DNA of 64,000 bases from Poindextera sp036272595 (GTDB lineage: Bacteria; Pseudomonadota; Alphaproteobacteria; Caulobacterales; Caulobacteraceae): assembly GCA_036272595.1 (NCBI GenBank), contig DATAYM010000048.1, positions 1 through 64,000 on the forward strand, read 5' to 3'. Every line of letters begins with the position of its first letter. The first letter of the stretch is position 1. This document shows positions 19,859 through 28,657 of the stretch, piece by piece. Below the pieces are notes generated by a model. That model was not told the DNA's origin. It saw only the letters and a program-made list of their open reading frames with translations, and ran no database searches. Both the position numbers and the translations under genes were made by a program.

Positions 19859-20866
19859 ATGGCCGAACTTCGTCTGAAGAGCTTTCGCTTCCGCGCCGAA
19901 CGGGAAGCCGACTGGCTGCGGCTGGAATCGCTCTTGCGCAAGGCCGAGGGCCGCTCGGCCGCGGCCCTGACCGACGAGGAGCTGCTGGCGGTTCCGGTGC
20001 TCTATCGCGCCAGCCTGTCGTCGCTGTCGGTGGCGCGGGCGACCTCGCTTGACCGGGCGCTGATCGACTATCTGGAGAGCCTGTGCACGCGGGCCTATTT
20101 CTTCGTCTACGGCACGCGCTCCAGCGCGCTGCAACGGATCAGGGCCTTCTTCGCCCATGACTGGCCGGCGGCGGCCAAGGCGGCCTGGCGCGAGACCGCG
20201 GTCTGCGCCGCCCTGACCGTGCTGGGCGCGGTGGCGGCCTATGTGCTGGTGATGCACGACCCGGAATGGTTCTATTCCTTTGTGCCGGGAGGGCTGGTCG
20301 AGGGGCGCGGGCCGGAGGCGACCACCCAGGCCCTGCGCGCGACCCTGTTCGATTCGAGCCACAATCAGCTGCTGTCGGTGATGGCGACCTTCCTCTTCAC
20401 CCACAACGCCGAGGTCGCGATCATGGCCTTCGCGCTCGGCTTCGCCTTCTGCGTGCCGTCGGCGCTGCTGATGGTCGCCAACGGCCTTACCCTGGGCGCC
20501 TTCCTGGCGGTGTTCATCCAGCACGGGCTGGGCGTGGAGGTCGGCGGATGGCTGATGATCCATGGCGTCACCGAACTCTTCGCCGTCATGCTGGCCGGGG
20601 CGGCAGGCATCCGGATCGGCGCGGCCCTGGCCTTTCCGGGCGAGCGCACCCGGCTTGAAGCGGTCGGCCGCGCCGGCCGCAGCGCCGCGGTGCTGATGGC
20701 CGGGGTGCTGGTCATGCTGTTCTGCGCCGGCATCCTCGAAGGCGTCGGCCGCCAGCTGATCCAGGTCACCTGGATCCGCTACGCCATCGCCGGCGCTTCC
20801 GGACTCATCTGGTTCACCTATCTCTACGCGCCGCGCGCGCCGAAGCCGGTGGTCGCCCGTGGCTAG
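19859..20866 (+). CDS. SpoIIM-like (stage II sporulation protein M family) membrane protein
   Basis: A 335-residue protein. The cytoplasmic N-terminus (RLKSFRFRAEREADWLRLESLL) is followed by five or six membrane helices. The family pattern is seen in FTHNAEVAIMAFALGFAFCVPSALLMVANGLTLGAFLAVF and the HGVTELFAVMLAGAAG motif. The organism is not expected to sporulate; this branch of the family travels with RDD and MoxR genes. It is followed by an 8-base overlap with the RDD gene. Confidence 0.85.
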   Translation: MAELRLKSFRFRAEREADWLRLESLLRKAEGRSAAALTDEELLAVPVLYRASLSSLSVARATSLDRALIDYLESLCTRAYFFVYGTRSSALQRIRAFFAHDWPAAAKAAWRETAVCAALTVLGAVAAYVLVMHDPEWFYSFVPGGLVEGRGPEATTQALRATLFDSSHNQLLSVMATFLFTHNAEVAIMAFALGFAFCVPSALLMVANGLTLGAFLAVFIQHGLGVEVGGWLMIHGVTELFAVMLAGAAGIRIGAALAFPGERTRLEAVGRAGRSAAVLMAGVLVMLFCAGILEGVGRQLIQVTWIRYAIAGASGLIWFTYLYAPRAPKPVVARG

Positions 20867-21803
20867 GGGGCCCGACGCCTGGGCCCCGGCGATCGGCCAG
20901 CCGGCGGACAATCGGTTCGAACGCGAACTGGTGACGCCAGAGGGCGTGGACCTGCGCCTGCGCCTGGCCGAGGCCAGCGAACGGGCGGCGGCCTTCCTGC
21001 TCGACGCGGCGATCATGGCCGGCATCCTGATCGCGCTGACCCTGCTCGCCATCGGGGCGATGATCGGGGTGGCGTCCACCGGGGCCATCGCCGGCGCCGG
21101 GGGCAAGGAAGCCAGCGCCGAGGTCATCCTGGTGATCTGGCTGCTGGGCTTCTTTTTGCTGCGCAACGCCTATTTCATCCTGTTCGAACTGACGCCGAAG
21201 GCGGCGACGCCGGGCAAGCGGGCGCTCGGCCTGCGGGTCGCGGCGCGCAACGGCGGACGGCTGACCGCGGACGCCATCTTCGCCCGCAACGCCATGCGCG
21301 AGCTCGAGGTCTTCCTGCCGCTCAGCTTCCTGGCGACCCGCGCCAACCAGGTCGACGCCTGGCTCGACCTGCTGGGCATCGTCTGGTGCTCCATCTTCGT
21401 CTTCTTCCCGCTGTTCAACCGCGACCGCCTGCGGGTCGGCGACCTGGTCGCCGGCACCTGGGTGGTGAAGAGCCCGCAGCGCAAGCTGATGGCCGACGTG
21501 GCCGAGACCGCCTTCGCCAGCAGGGCCGCCTTCGCCGCCCAGGGCGATTTCGACTTCACCCAGGCCCAGGTCGACGCCTATGGCGCCAAGGAGCTGCAGG
21601 TGCTGGAGGAGGTGCTGCGCCGCACCGAGGCCGGGACGGTCGCCGCCGTCGCCGAGCGCATCCGCGGCAAGATCGGCTGGACCCGCGGCCCCATCGAGTC
21701 GGACTACGCCTTCCTCGACGCCTACTACCTGGCCCTGCGCGCCCGCCTGGAGAGCCGGCTGCTGTTCGGCCGCCGCCGCCGCGACAAGTACGACAAGGTC
21801 TAG
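20859..21803 (+). CDS. RDD family membrane protein
   Basis: A 314-residue protein with an RDD domain: LRLRLAEASERAAAFLLDAAIMAGILIALTLL (the Arg and Asp family positions), FELTPKAATPGKRALGLRVAARNGG, and NRDRLRVGDLVAGTWVV. Three or four membrane helices. A cytoplasmic tail of about 100 residues follows the domain, ending RRRRDKYDKV. Function of RDD proteins is mostly unknown; some are ion transporters. Last gene of the operon, converging on rfbA with a 4-base overlap. Confidence 0.85.
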   Translation: MARGPDAWAPAIGQPADNRFERELVTPEGVDLRLRLAEASERAAAFLLDAAIMAGILIALTLLAIGAMIGVASTGAIAGAGGKEASAEVILVIWLLGFFLLRNAYFILFELTPKAATPGKRALGLRVAARNGGRLTADAIFARNAMRELEVFLPLSFLATRANQVDAWLDLLGIVWCSIFVFFPLFNRDRLRVGDLVAGTWVVKSPQRKLMADVAETAFASRAAFAAQGDFDFTQAQVDAYGAKELQVLEEVLRRTEAGTVAAVAERIRGKIGWTRGPIESDYAFLDAYYLALRARLESRLLFGRRRRDKYDKV

Positions 21804-22702
21804 GCGAGGCTCGGCCGCACCGCCGCGACGTCCGGGTCGTCGGCCAGGTGGCCGAGGTAGCGGTAGTAGGGCGAGTTCGGCCGCGCCGCCGCCAGGGCGC
21901 GAAGCTGCGCCGCCTCGATATAGCCCATGCGGTAGGCGACCTCCTCGACGCAGCCGATCTTCAATCCCTGCCGGGCCTCGATGGCGCGGACGAACTCGCT
22001 GGCCTGAACCATGGAGTCGTGGGTGCCGGTGTCGAGCCAGGCCAGGCCGCGTCCGAGGCGCTCGACCTTCAGTTCGCCCGCCTCCAGATAGCGCCGGATC
22101 AGGTCGGTGATCTCGGTCTCGCCCCTGGCGGAAGGCTTCAGGGCGCGGGCGAACTGGCTGGCCCGGCCGTCGAAGACATAGAGGCCGGTGACCACGACGC
22201 TGGACTTCGGGCGCTTCGGCTTCTCGGCGATGCCGATGACGCCTCCCGCCGCGTCGAACTCGATGACGCCGTAGCGTTCCGGATCGCTGACCTGGTAGCC
22301 GAAGATGGTCGCGCCGCGCTCCTGGCGCGCCACCGCCTGCAACGACTGGGCGAACATGTGGCCGAAGAAGATGTTGTCGCCGAGCACCATGATGCTGGGC
22401 TGGCCGGCGAGGAATTCCTCGCCCAGCACATAGGCTTGCGGCAGGCCGTTCGGCGCGTCCTGCGTGACATAGCCGAGCTTGAGGCCGAGGCTGGAGCCGT
22501 CGCCGAGCAGGCGCTGGAAGGCCGGCTGGTCCTCCGGCGTGGTGACCAGCAGGATCTCCCGCACCCCCGCCAGCATCAGCACCGACAGCGGATAGTAGAT
22601 CATCGGCTTGTCGTAGACCGGCAGCAGCTGTTTGGAGACCGCCAGCGTGAGCGGATGCAGCCGGGTGCCGGCGCCGCCGGCCAGGATGATGCCGCGCCGC
22701 AT
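21800..22702 (-). CDS. rfbA: Glucose-1-phosphate thymidylyltransferase
   Basis: A 300-residue enzyme joining glucose-1-phosphate and dTTP into dTDP-glucose. The nucleotide-binding signature GGAGTRLHPLT is at residues 9-19, followed by SKQLLPVYDKPMIYYPLS, then MVLGDNIFFGH (metal site) and EKPKRPKS. Full length for RmlA/RfbA. It lies 2 bases after rfbB in a two-gene operon. rfbC and rfbD, needed for rhamnose, are absent here, so the product may feed amino sugar synthesis. Confidence 0.95.
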   Translation of the reverse strand: MRRGIILAGGAGTRLHPLTLAVSKQLLPVYDKPMIYYPLSVLMLAGVREILLVTTPEDQPAFQRLLGDGSSLGLKLGYVTQDAPNGLPQAYVLGEEFLAGQPSIMVLGDNIFFGHMFAQSLQAVARQERGATIFGYQVSDPERYGVIEFDAAGGVIGIAEKPKRPKSSVVVTGLYVFDGRASQFARALKPSARGETEITDLIRRYLEAGELKVERLGRGLAWLDTGTHDSMVQASEFVRAIEARQGLKIGCVEEVAYRMGYIEAAQLRALAAARPNSPYYRYLGHLADDPDVAAVRPSLA

Positions 22703-22704
22703 CG

Positions 22705-23760
22705 TCAGCCGCCCGCCGCCAGCCCCAGCCGCTCTGGGGCGAAGCCGCGCTCGCGAATCCGCCTCCACCAGCCGGGATTGTCTATGTACCAGCGCACGGT
22801 GCGCTCCAGCCCTTCGTCGAACCCGGTGCGCGGCGTCCAGCCCAGCTCGCGGCGCAGCTTGCCGGCGTCCAGCGCATAGCGGAAGTCGTGCCCGGGCCGA
22901 TCGGCGACCTTTCGGATCAGATCGGCGTGCGGACCGGCCTCGCGTGGGCGCAGGGCGTCGAGATGGCCACACAGACGCTCGACCAGGTCGCGGTTGGAGA
23001 CCTCGGTCTCGCCGCCGATGGCGTAGGTCTCGCCGATCCGGCCCTTGTCCAGCACCAGCAGCAGCGCCTCGGCATGGTCCTCGACGAACAGCCAGTCCCG
23101 GACATTGGCGCCGTCGCCATAGAGCGGGATCGGCCGGCCCTCGACGGCGCTGAGGATCACCACCGGGATCAGCTTCTCCGGGAATTGATAGGGCCCATAG
23201 TTGTTGCAGGTGTTGGTCAGCAGCACCGGCAGGCCGAAGGTGCGGCCCCAGGCGCGCACCAGGTGGTCGGACGCGGCCTTGCTGGCGGAGTAGGGCGAAC
23301 TGGGATCGTACGGGCTGGCCTCGCTGAAACGGCCCTCCGCGCCCAGGGCGCCGAACACCTCGTCGGTGGAGACGTGATGGAAGCGGAACCGCGCGCGCGC
23401 CTCGCCGGCCAGCCCCTCGCAATAGCGCCGCGCCGCCTCCAGCAGGACGGCGGTCCCGACCACATTGGCCTCGACGAAGGCCATCGGCCCGTCGATCGAG
23501 CGGTCGACATGGGTTTCGGCCGCCAGGTGCAGCACCGCCTCCGGCCGGTGGCGGGCGAAGACGGCCGCCATCGCCTCGGCGTTACGGATATCGGCCCGCT
23601 CGAAGGCGTAGAGCCGGCTCCCGTCGACGGCGCGAAGATTCTCCGGATTGGCGCTGTAGGCGAGGCGGTCGACATTGACCACGGCCAGCCCCTGGCCGAT
23701 CGCCGCCCTGACCACTGCCGAGCCGATGAAGCCGGCCCCGCCGGTCACCAGAAGCTTCAT
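22705..23760 (-). CDS. rfbB: dTDP-glucose 4,6-dehydratase
   Basis: A 351-residue short-chain dehydrogenase-type enzyme converting dTDP-glucose to dTDP-4-keto-6-deoxyglucose with bound NAD. Seen: NAD motif TGGAGFIGS at 6-14, catalytic STDE at 131-134, and Tyr157/Lys161 in YSASK, plus the substrate segment NNYGPYQFPEKLIP. Start ATG 23760 begins directly with the Rossmann strand. The 158-base divergent gap upstream contains a CtrA-like box. Confidence 0.95.
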   Translation of the reverse strand: MKLLVTGGAGFIGSAVVRAAIGQGLAVVNVDRLAYSANPENLRAVDGSRLYAFERADIRNAEAMAAVFARHRPEAVLHLAAETHVDRSIDGPMAFVEANVVGTAVLLEAARRYCEGLAGEARARFRFHHVSTDEVFGALGAEGRFSEASPYDPSSPYSASKAASDHLVRAWGRTFGLPVLLTNTCNNYGPYQFPEKLIPVVILSAVEGRPIPLYGDGANVRDWLFVEDHAEALLLVLDKGRIGETYAIGGETEVSNRDLVERLCGHLDALRPREAGPHADLIRKVADRPGHDFRYALDAGKLRRELGWTPRTGFDEGLERTVRWYIDNPGWWRRIRERGFAPERLGLAAGG

Positions 23761-23808
23761 GCGCCGCTCTTCCCCTTGCCCCGAAGGCTGAAGGTGGGGG
23801 CGGGCGGC

Positions 23809-23823
23809 TTAAGGCGCGGTTAA
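23809..23823. promoter_or_regulatory. Candidate CtrA box TTAA-N7-TTAA
   Basis: TTAAGGCGCGGTTAA, flanked so that CTTAA and TTAAG form an inverted repeat. This fits the full CtrA site of Caulobacter-type bacteria (TTAA-N7-TTAA). It lies 49 bases upstream of rfbB and about 117 bases upstream of the first KASIII gene, so it could control either or both operons. Confidence 0.5.
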
Positions 23824-23939
23824 GCATAATACTCAAGGCTCAGCTTACCCGGCCAAAGCGTCGCGGCGCTGTCGCCCCGACTCGGCCTAAGGCTTCGGAG
23901 CGCGGCTGTGACGAGCTTATGGCTGCCTCTGGAACGACG

Positions 23940-24953
23940 ATGATGCGGACAGCCAGACTTAAGGCGCTTTCGAGCTTTCTGCCCGAAACCGTGCTGTCGA
24001 ACGAGACGCTTGCGGCGCTCTATCCGGGGTGGACTCCGCAGAAGATCGTCGAGAAGACCGGCGTGCGCGAACGACGCATCGCCGCACCAGGCGAGACCGC
24101 GGCCGACCTGGCCTGCGGCGCGGCGCAAAGGCTGTTCGCGGAGACGGGTCTCGATCCCGCCGGTATCGATTTCCTGCTGCTCTGCACCCAGGCGCCGGAC
24201 TACATCCTGCCCACCACCGCCTGCCTGCTGCAGGAGCGGCTGGGCCTGCGCCAGGATTGCGGCGCGCTGGATTTCAATCTGGGCTGCTCTGGATTCGTCT
24301 ACGGCCTGGCCCTGGCCAAGGGCCTGATCGAGACCGGGGCGGCGAGCCGGGTTCTGCTGCTGACCGCCGACACCTATTCCCGTTTCATCCATCCCGGCGA
24401 CAAGAGCGTCCGGACCCTGTTCGGCGATGGCGCGGCGGCGACACTGGTCGAGGCTGTTGAGGCCGACCACGCCATGATCGGCCCGTTCGTCTTCGGCACC
24501 GACGGCCGCGGCGGACCCAATTTGATCGTCGCCGCCGGCGCGGCGCGGCGGGAGCGCGACGCCGCAAGCGCGGTGGAGATGATCGACGAGTCCGGCAACG
24601 TCCGCAGCCTCGACAACCTCTACATGAACGGCGGCGCCATCGTCAGCTTCACCCTGAAGACGGTGCCCGAGGCGGTGGGAAAGCTGCTGGCGGCGGCCGG
24701 CCTGGCGATGGACGACATCGACCTGTTCGTCTTCCACCAGGCGAGCGCCTTCATCCTCGAGCGGTTGCGTCGGAAGATCGGCATCCGGCCCGAGCGGTTC
24801 GTCGTCGAACTGGAAAGCTGCGGCAACACCGTGTCGTCCACCATTCCGATCGCCCTGGAACGCCAGGTCGGCCAGCCGTCGGGCGATCGCACGGCCATGC
24901 TGGTCGGCTTCGGCGTCGGCTACTCCTGGGCGGCCGCCTGCGTGAGGTTTTGA
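23940..24953 (+). CDS. 3-oxoacyl-ACP synthase III (KASIII/FabH-like) 1
   Basis: A 337-residue ketoacyl synthase III family enzyme. The catalytic triad is visible: Cys116 in FNLGCSGFVYGLALA, His in FVFHQASAFILE and Asn in CGNTVSSTIP. The C-terminal glycine-rich GFGVGYSWAA is typical of KASIII. Housekeeping fabH usually sits with plsX, so this is a dedicated enzyme. It leads an operon of ACP, a second KASIII, reductase, acyltransferase and Rieske oxygenase, and probably condenses an acyl-CoA starter on the ACP. ATG 23919 is an alternative start. Confidence 0.92.
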   Translation: MMRTARLKALSSFLPETVLSNETLAALYPGWTPQKIVEKTGVRERRIAAPGETAADLACGAAQRLFAETGLDPAGIDFLLLCTQAPDYILPTTACLLQERLGLRQDCGALDFNLGCSGFVYGLALAKGLIETGAASRVLLLTADTYSRFIHPGDKSVRTLFGDGAAATLVEAVEADHAMIGPFVFGTDGRGGPNLIVAAGAARRERDAASAVEMIDESGNVRSLDNLYMNGGAIVSFTLKTVPEAVGKLLAAAGLAMDDIDLFVFHQASAFILERLRRKIGIRPERFVVELESCGNTVSSTIPIALERQVGQPSGDRTAMLVGFGVGYSWAAACVRF

Positions 24954-24969
24954 TGTTGAAGAGGTCGCC

Positions 24970-25194
24970 ATGAGCGCATTTCACGAAGGCCTGGCGGAAA
25001 TCTTCGAGGTCGATCCCGGGCTGATCGGCGCCGACTTCAGCCTGGTGGACAACAACTGGGACTCGCTGGCCATCGTCTCGGTGATCGCCCTGGTGGACGA
25101 ATGCGAGAACCTGATGCTGGACGGCCCGGCGCTGGCGAAATGCGAGACGGTCGCCGACATCGAGGCGCTGATCGCCAAGGCGCGGGGCGATTGA
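24970..25194 (+). CDS. Acyl carrier protein (dedicated)
   Basis: A 74-residue acyl carrier protein. The phosphopantetheine attachment Ser32 sits in NNWDSLAIVS, close to the usual D-S-L motif, and the helix pattern is normal. It lies between two KASIII genes and overlaps the second by one base (TGATG), which implies a pathway-specific carrier rather than the fatty acid ACP. The organism's phosphopantetheinyl transferase must act on it. Confidence 0.93.
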   Translation: MSAFHEGLAEIFEVDPGLIGADFSLVDNNWDSLAIVSVIALVDECENLMLDGPALAKCETVADIEALIAKARGD

Positions 25195-26249
25195 TGGCCG
25201 AGGGCGCCACAGAACGGCCGGGCTATTCCGTTCCGCGGGTTGCGCTCCGCGGGGTCGTCACGGCGCTGCCGGCGCGGCGCGTGACCAACGGGCATTTCCA
25301 ATCCACCTTCAGCGACAGCGACATCAACGACGTGGTCAAGATGATCGGCGTCGAGGCCCGGCACTGGGCCGCCGACGGCCAGACCACGGCCGACCTCTGC
25401 CAGGCGGCGGCGAGCCGGCTGCTGGAGCGATTGGGTTGGGATGCCTTGAGCGTCGACGCCCTGATCTTCGTTTCGCAGACGCCCAACCAGCGGCTGCCGG
25501 CCACCGCCTGCGAACTGCACGGCGCCCTGGGGCTCGGCCCCGACTGCCAGGCGCTGGACGTCGGGCTCGGCTGTTCGGGCTATGTCTACGGGCTGTGGCT
25601 GGCCTCGGCCCTGATTTCCGCCGGTTGTCGCCGCGTGCTGCTGTTGGCCGGCGACACCAGCAGCCGGATGATCGACCCGCGCGATCGCGGAACCGCCCTG
25701 CTGTTCGGCGACGCCGGAACCGCCTCGGCGCTCGAAGCCTCGCCGGCGGCCGAACCGATCCATTTCGTGCTGGGAACCGATGGGAGCGGCGCACGCAATC
25801 TGATCGTCCAGGGCGGCGGATTCCGCGGCGTCGTAGCGGACGAGCGGCGGCCCGAGGGCTATGATCCCGACCACCTGTTCATGGACGGCGGGGCGGTCTT
25901 CTCCTTCACCCTGAAGGCGGTGCCGGCGCTCATTCGCGATACGCTAGCCCGCGCCGGCGCCCAGCCCGATCAACTCGACGCGCTGGTGCTGCATCAGGCC
26001 AACCGCTTCATGCTCAACCATATCGCCAAGAAGGCCGGCGTCGGCGCCGAGCGCACGCCGATCAATATCGATCGCTACGGCAATACGAGTTCGGCCTCGA
26101 TCCCCCTGGTCCTGACCACCGACCTGGCCTCCCGCCTGACGGCCGAGCCGATGCGGCTGCTGATGGCCGGCTTTGGCGTCGGCTACTCCTGGGGCGGCGC
26201 CTATATGGCCACCACGCCGCTCGGCTGCGCCGAGACCCTGACCCTATGA
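25194..26249 (+). CDS. 3-oxoacyl-ACP synthase III (KASIII/FabH-like) 2
   Basis: A 351-residue second KASIII, clearly divergent from the first but with the full triad: Cys in VGLGCSGYVYGLWLA, His in LVLHQANRFMLNH and Asn in YGNTSSASIPL. It ends in GFGVGYSWGGAYM plus a short tail. Paired KASIII genes around an ACP are known from flagellin glycosylation islands. One may be the condensing enzyme and the other an acyl transferase or release enzyme; which is which cannot be told from sequence. It overlaps the reductase gene (ATGA). Confidence 0.92.
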   Translation: MAEGATERPGYSVPRVALRGVVTALPARRVTNGHFQSTFSDSDINDVVKMIGVEARHWAADGQTTADLCQAAASRLLERLGWDALSVDALIFVSQTPNQRLPATACELHGALGLGPDCQALDVGLGCSGYVYGLWLASALISAGCRRVLLLAGDTSSRMIDPRDRGTALLFGDAGTASALEASPAAEPIHFVLGTDGSGARNLIVQGGGFRGVVADERRPEGYDPDHLFMDGGAVFSFTLKAVPALIRDTLARAGAQPDQLDALVLHQANRFMLNHIAKKAGVGAERTPINIDRYGNTSSASIPLVLTTDLASRLTAEPMRLLMAGFGVGYSWGGAYMATTPLGCAETLTL

Positions 26250-27007
26250 TCCTGTCGCCCGAGGCCCTCGCGGATCGGACCGTCCTGGTCACCGGCGCAT
26301 CCTCCGGCCTGGGCGCCGCGACGGCGCTCGCCGCCGCCGCCTGCGGGGCGAAGGTGGTCGCCATGGGCCGCGACCGGGCCCGCCTCGACCAAACGCTCGC
26401 GGGCTTGGCCGGGGCCGGCCACAAAGCCGTAGCCGGCGCGTTCGAGGACGTGGAAAAGACCAGCGAGCTTATCGTCGCAGCCGCGGCGGAAGCCGGCGGG
26501 ATCGATGGCCTGTTTCACGGCGCCGGCTCCGAACTGGTCCTGCCGGTGCGGCTGACCAGGCAGAAGCATATCGACGAGGTGTTCGCCGCCGCTCTCATGG
26601 GCTCGCTCGGCATCGGCCGCGCGGCCGGCAAGACCGGGACCATGAACCCGGGCTCCTCGATTGTCTTCCTGAGCTCGGCGTCCGCCTCGCGCGGCCGACC
26701 CGGCATGTCGGTCTACTCGGCCGCCAAGTCCGGGGTCGAAGGATTGACCCGCTCCCTGGCCTGCGAACTCGCGCCCAAATCGATCCGGGTGAACGCCATC
26801 GCCGGCGGCGGGATCATCACGCCCATGCACGAGAGACTGGCGCGGACCCTGTCGGAAACGGCCCTGGCCGACTACCAGCGCGCCCACCTGCTGGGCTTCG
26901 GCGAGCCCGACGACGTGGCCCAGACTGCGGTTTTCCTTCTGTCTCCCGCAGCCAAATGGATCACAGGCGCCGTCTGGGCGGTGGACGGCGGCTACATGGC
27001 GAATTGA
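26246..27007 (+). CDS. Short-chain reductase, probable 3-oxoacyl-ACP reductase
   Basis: A 253-residue SDR. Cofactor motif TGASSGLG at 17-24 with an Arg-bearing loop (GRDRAR) that suggests NADPH. Catalytic Ser143/144, Tyr157 and Lys161 (YSAAK), and a C-terminal AVDGGYMAN. The usual NNAG reads HGAG. The position after KASIII and ACP genes argues for reduction of a 3-oxoacyl-ACP to a 3-hydroxyacyl-ACP. ATG 26246 is coupled to the KASIII stop. Confidence 0.9.
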   Translation: MILSPEALADRTVLVTGASSGLGAATALAAAACGAKVVAMGRDRARLDQTLAGLAGAGHKAVAGAFEDVEKTSELIVAAAAEAGGIDGLFHGAGSELVLPVRLTRQKHIDEVFAAALMGSLGIGRAAGKTGTMNPGSSIVFLSSASASRGRPGMSVYSAAKSGVEGLTRSLACELAPKSIRVNAIAGGGIITPMHERLARTLSETALADYQRAHLLGFGEPDDVAQTAVFLLSPAAKWITGAVWAVDGGYMAN

Positions 27008-27014
27008 GGCGAAC

Positions 27015-27638
27015 ATGACGGACTATGTGCTGGTCGGCGGCGGCGCTTTCGCCCGCGAAATCCTGGGCTGGTTCAAGCCAGACCTGCCCGCCGGAGACCG
27101 GTTCGCCGGCTATCTCGCCGACGCCGATGCGCCGTTGCGCGGGGCTGGCTACGATCTGCCGCAGCTCGGCCCGATCGCCGGCTACAGGCCGGACCCGTCG
27201 CAGCGCTTGGTGATGGCGCTGACCGACCCGGCCGGCAAGAAGGCGGTCGCTGAAAAGCTGCTGGCGGCGGGGGGCGAGTTCGCGACTCTGGTTCATCCGC
27301 GCGCCTGGGTGACCAGCACCGCCCGCATCGGCAAGGGCGTTGTGATCGCGCTGTTCGCCGACGTCTCGGCCGACGCGACGGTCGGCGATTTCGCCACCGT
27401 CAACGGCTATTCCAGCGTCGGCCACGATGCCGTCCTTGGGGATTACGGCACGCTCAGCGGCTATGTCGATCTGACCGGGTACGTGAAGGTCGGCGCGGGC
27501 TGCTTTTTCGGCACAGGCGCGCGCGTCCTGCCCAGCGTGACAATCGGCGAAGGCTGCACCATCGGCGCCGGGGCGGTGGTGGTCAGGACCGTTGCCGCCC
27601 ATTCCACCGTCTACGCCGCGCCGGCGCGGAAGCTCTGA
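27015..27638 (+). CDS. NeuD/PglD/VioB-type sugar acyltransferase
   Basis: A 207-residue protein of two parts: an N-terminal Rossmann-like domain (YVLVGGGAFAREILGWF) and a C-terminal left-handed beta helix of hexapeptide repeats (TSTARIGKGVVIALFADVSA, TVGDFATVNGYSSVGHDAVLGDYGTL, GARVLPSVTIGEGCTIGAGAVV). The family O- or N-acylates sugars or nucleotide sugars; the VioB and PglD members acylate the 4-amino group. With the ACP genes just upstream, an ACP-bound acyl donor rather than acetyl-CoA is possible. The active-site His may be in VGHDAV. Confidence 0.88.
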   Translation: MTDYVLVGGGAFAREILGWFKPDLPAGDRFAGYLADADAPLRGAGYDLPQLGPIAGYRPDPSQRLVMALTDPAGKKAVAEKLLAAGGEFATLVHPRAWVTSTARIGKGVVIALFADVSADATVGDFATVNGYSSVGHDAVLGDYGTLSGYVDLTGYVKVGAGCFFGTGARVLPSVTIGEGCTIGAGAVVVRTVAAHSTVYAAPARKL

Positions 27639-27643
27639 CTATC

Positions 27644-28651
27644 ATGACGCCGCTTGAGGAGCAGCTCTCGCGGTCATGGTGGCATCTTGTCGCCCATCGC
27701 AGCGAGGTCGCCGACCCGCAGGCGTTCGTGCGGTTGAAATGGGCGCTGGGCGATCTGGTCGTGTTCAATGACGAGGGCCACGTCCTGGCCTTCGATAACC
27801 AGTGCCCACACCGGGGCACGCTCCTTTTTCTGGACGACGCCGGCTGCGCACCAGCCCTCTGCCCCTACCATGGCTGGAGCTATCGCGGCGGCCGCGTGCG
27901 CATTCCGCTGCGTGAGACGGTGCCAGCGGCCGAGGCCGACAGCGCGCGGCTCAATACTTATCGCACCGCCTGGTGCGGAGACTTCCTGTTCGTCGGCGTG
28001 GAGCCCCGGCAGGACCTCGACAGCCAGCTCGGCGATTTGGCCGAGCCCCTGGCGTCGATTTCGCGCGATATCGCCGCGCGCGCCGACTTTAACAGCTTCG
28101 ACTTCGAATGCGACTGGCGCGTGGCGGTGGAAAACGCCCTGGAGGGCTACCACGTCAATCTGGTCCATCCGGACACACTGGCGCCGCTGGCGCTTCGCAA
28201 TCACCAGGACAGCTTCAGCCTCCTGAACTCGATCTACCGCGCGGAGATCGGCGAGGGACGCACCGCCAGGGCGCTGGAGCGCCTGGGCAAATACTTCGCC
28301 ATCCAGGCGGGCTACCCTGGCTATATCAGCTTTTTCGTCTTTCCGTTCGCCATGGTCTCATCGACCTTCGGCTACAGCTACGCCCTGCAGAACTTCTTCC
28401 CCTCCGGCCAGCCGCAGCGCACGCATTTTTCCAGCCGCATGCTGGCGGCGGCGACCACAGAGGGGAGCGAAGGGGTGACAGGCCCGTTCCTGGCCTCGGC
28501 GGCGGAGGTCAATCGCAGGGTGTTCGACGAGGATCACGCCATCTGCCGGCGGGTCAGCCCCCACTACGCCGCCAACCGTCCCGACCGCATCTTCGCCCAA
28601 TCCGAAGACCGCGCCCGCCATTTTTGGCGCGCCTTGCGCGAACTCGCCTGA
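27644..28651 (+). CDS. Rieske non-heme iron oxygenase
   Basis: A 335-residue oxygenase alpha subunit. The Rieske cluster ligands are Cys54, His56 (CPHRG), Cys73 and His76 (CPYHGWSY). The mononuclear iron site appears as ENALEGYHVNLVHPDTL (two His, with an Asp expected downstream). It needs an electron donor not encoded here. In this operon it probably hydroxylates or otherwise oxidises the acyl group or sugar. Genes of this type occur beside KASIII and ACP genes in other glycosylation islands. It converges on the GT41 gene after 6 bases. Confidence 0.9.
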   Translation: MTPLEEQLSRSWWHLVAHRSEVADPQAFVRLKWALGDLVVFNDEGHVLAFDNQCPHRGTLLFLDDAGCAPALCPYHGWSYRGGRVRIPLRETVPAAEADSARLNTYRTAWCGDFLFVGVEPRQDLDSQLGDLAEPLASISRDIAARADFNSFDFECDWRVAVENALEGYHVNLVHPDTLAPLALRNHQDSFSLLNSIYRAEIGEGRTARALERLGKYFAIQAGYPGYISFFVFPFAMVSSTFGYSYALQNFFPSGQPQRTHFSSRMLAAATTEGSEGVTGPFLASAAEVNRRVFDEDHAICRRVSPHYAANRPDRIFAQSEDRARHFWRALRELA

Positions 28652-28657
28652 CGCCGA

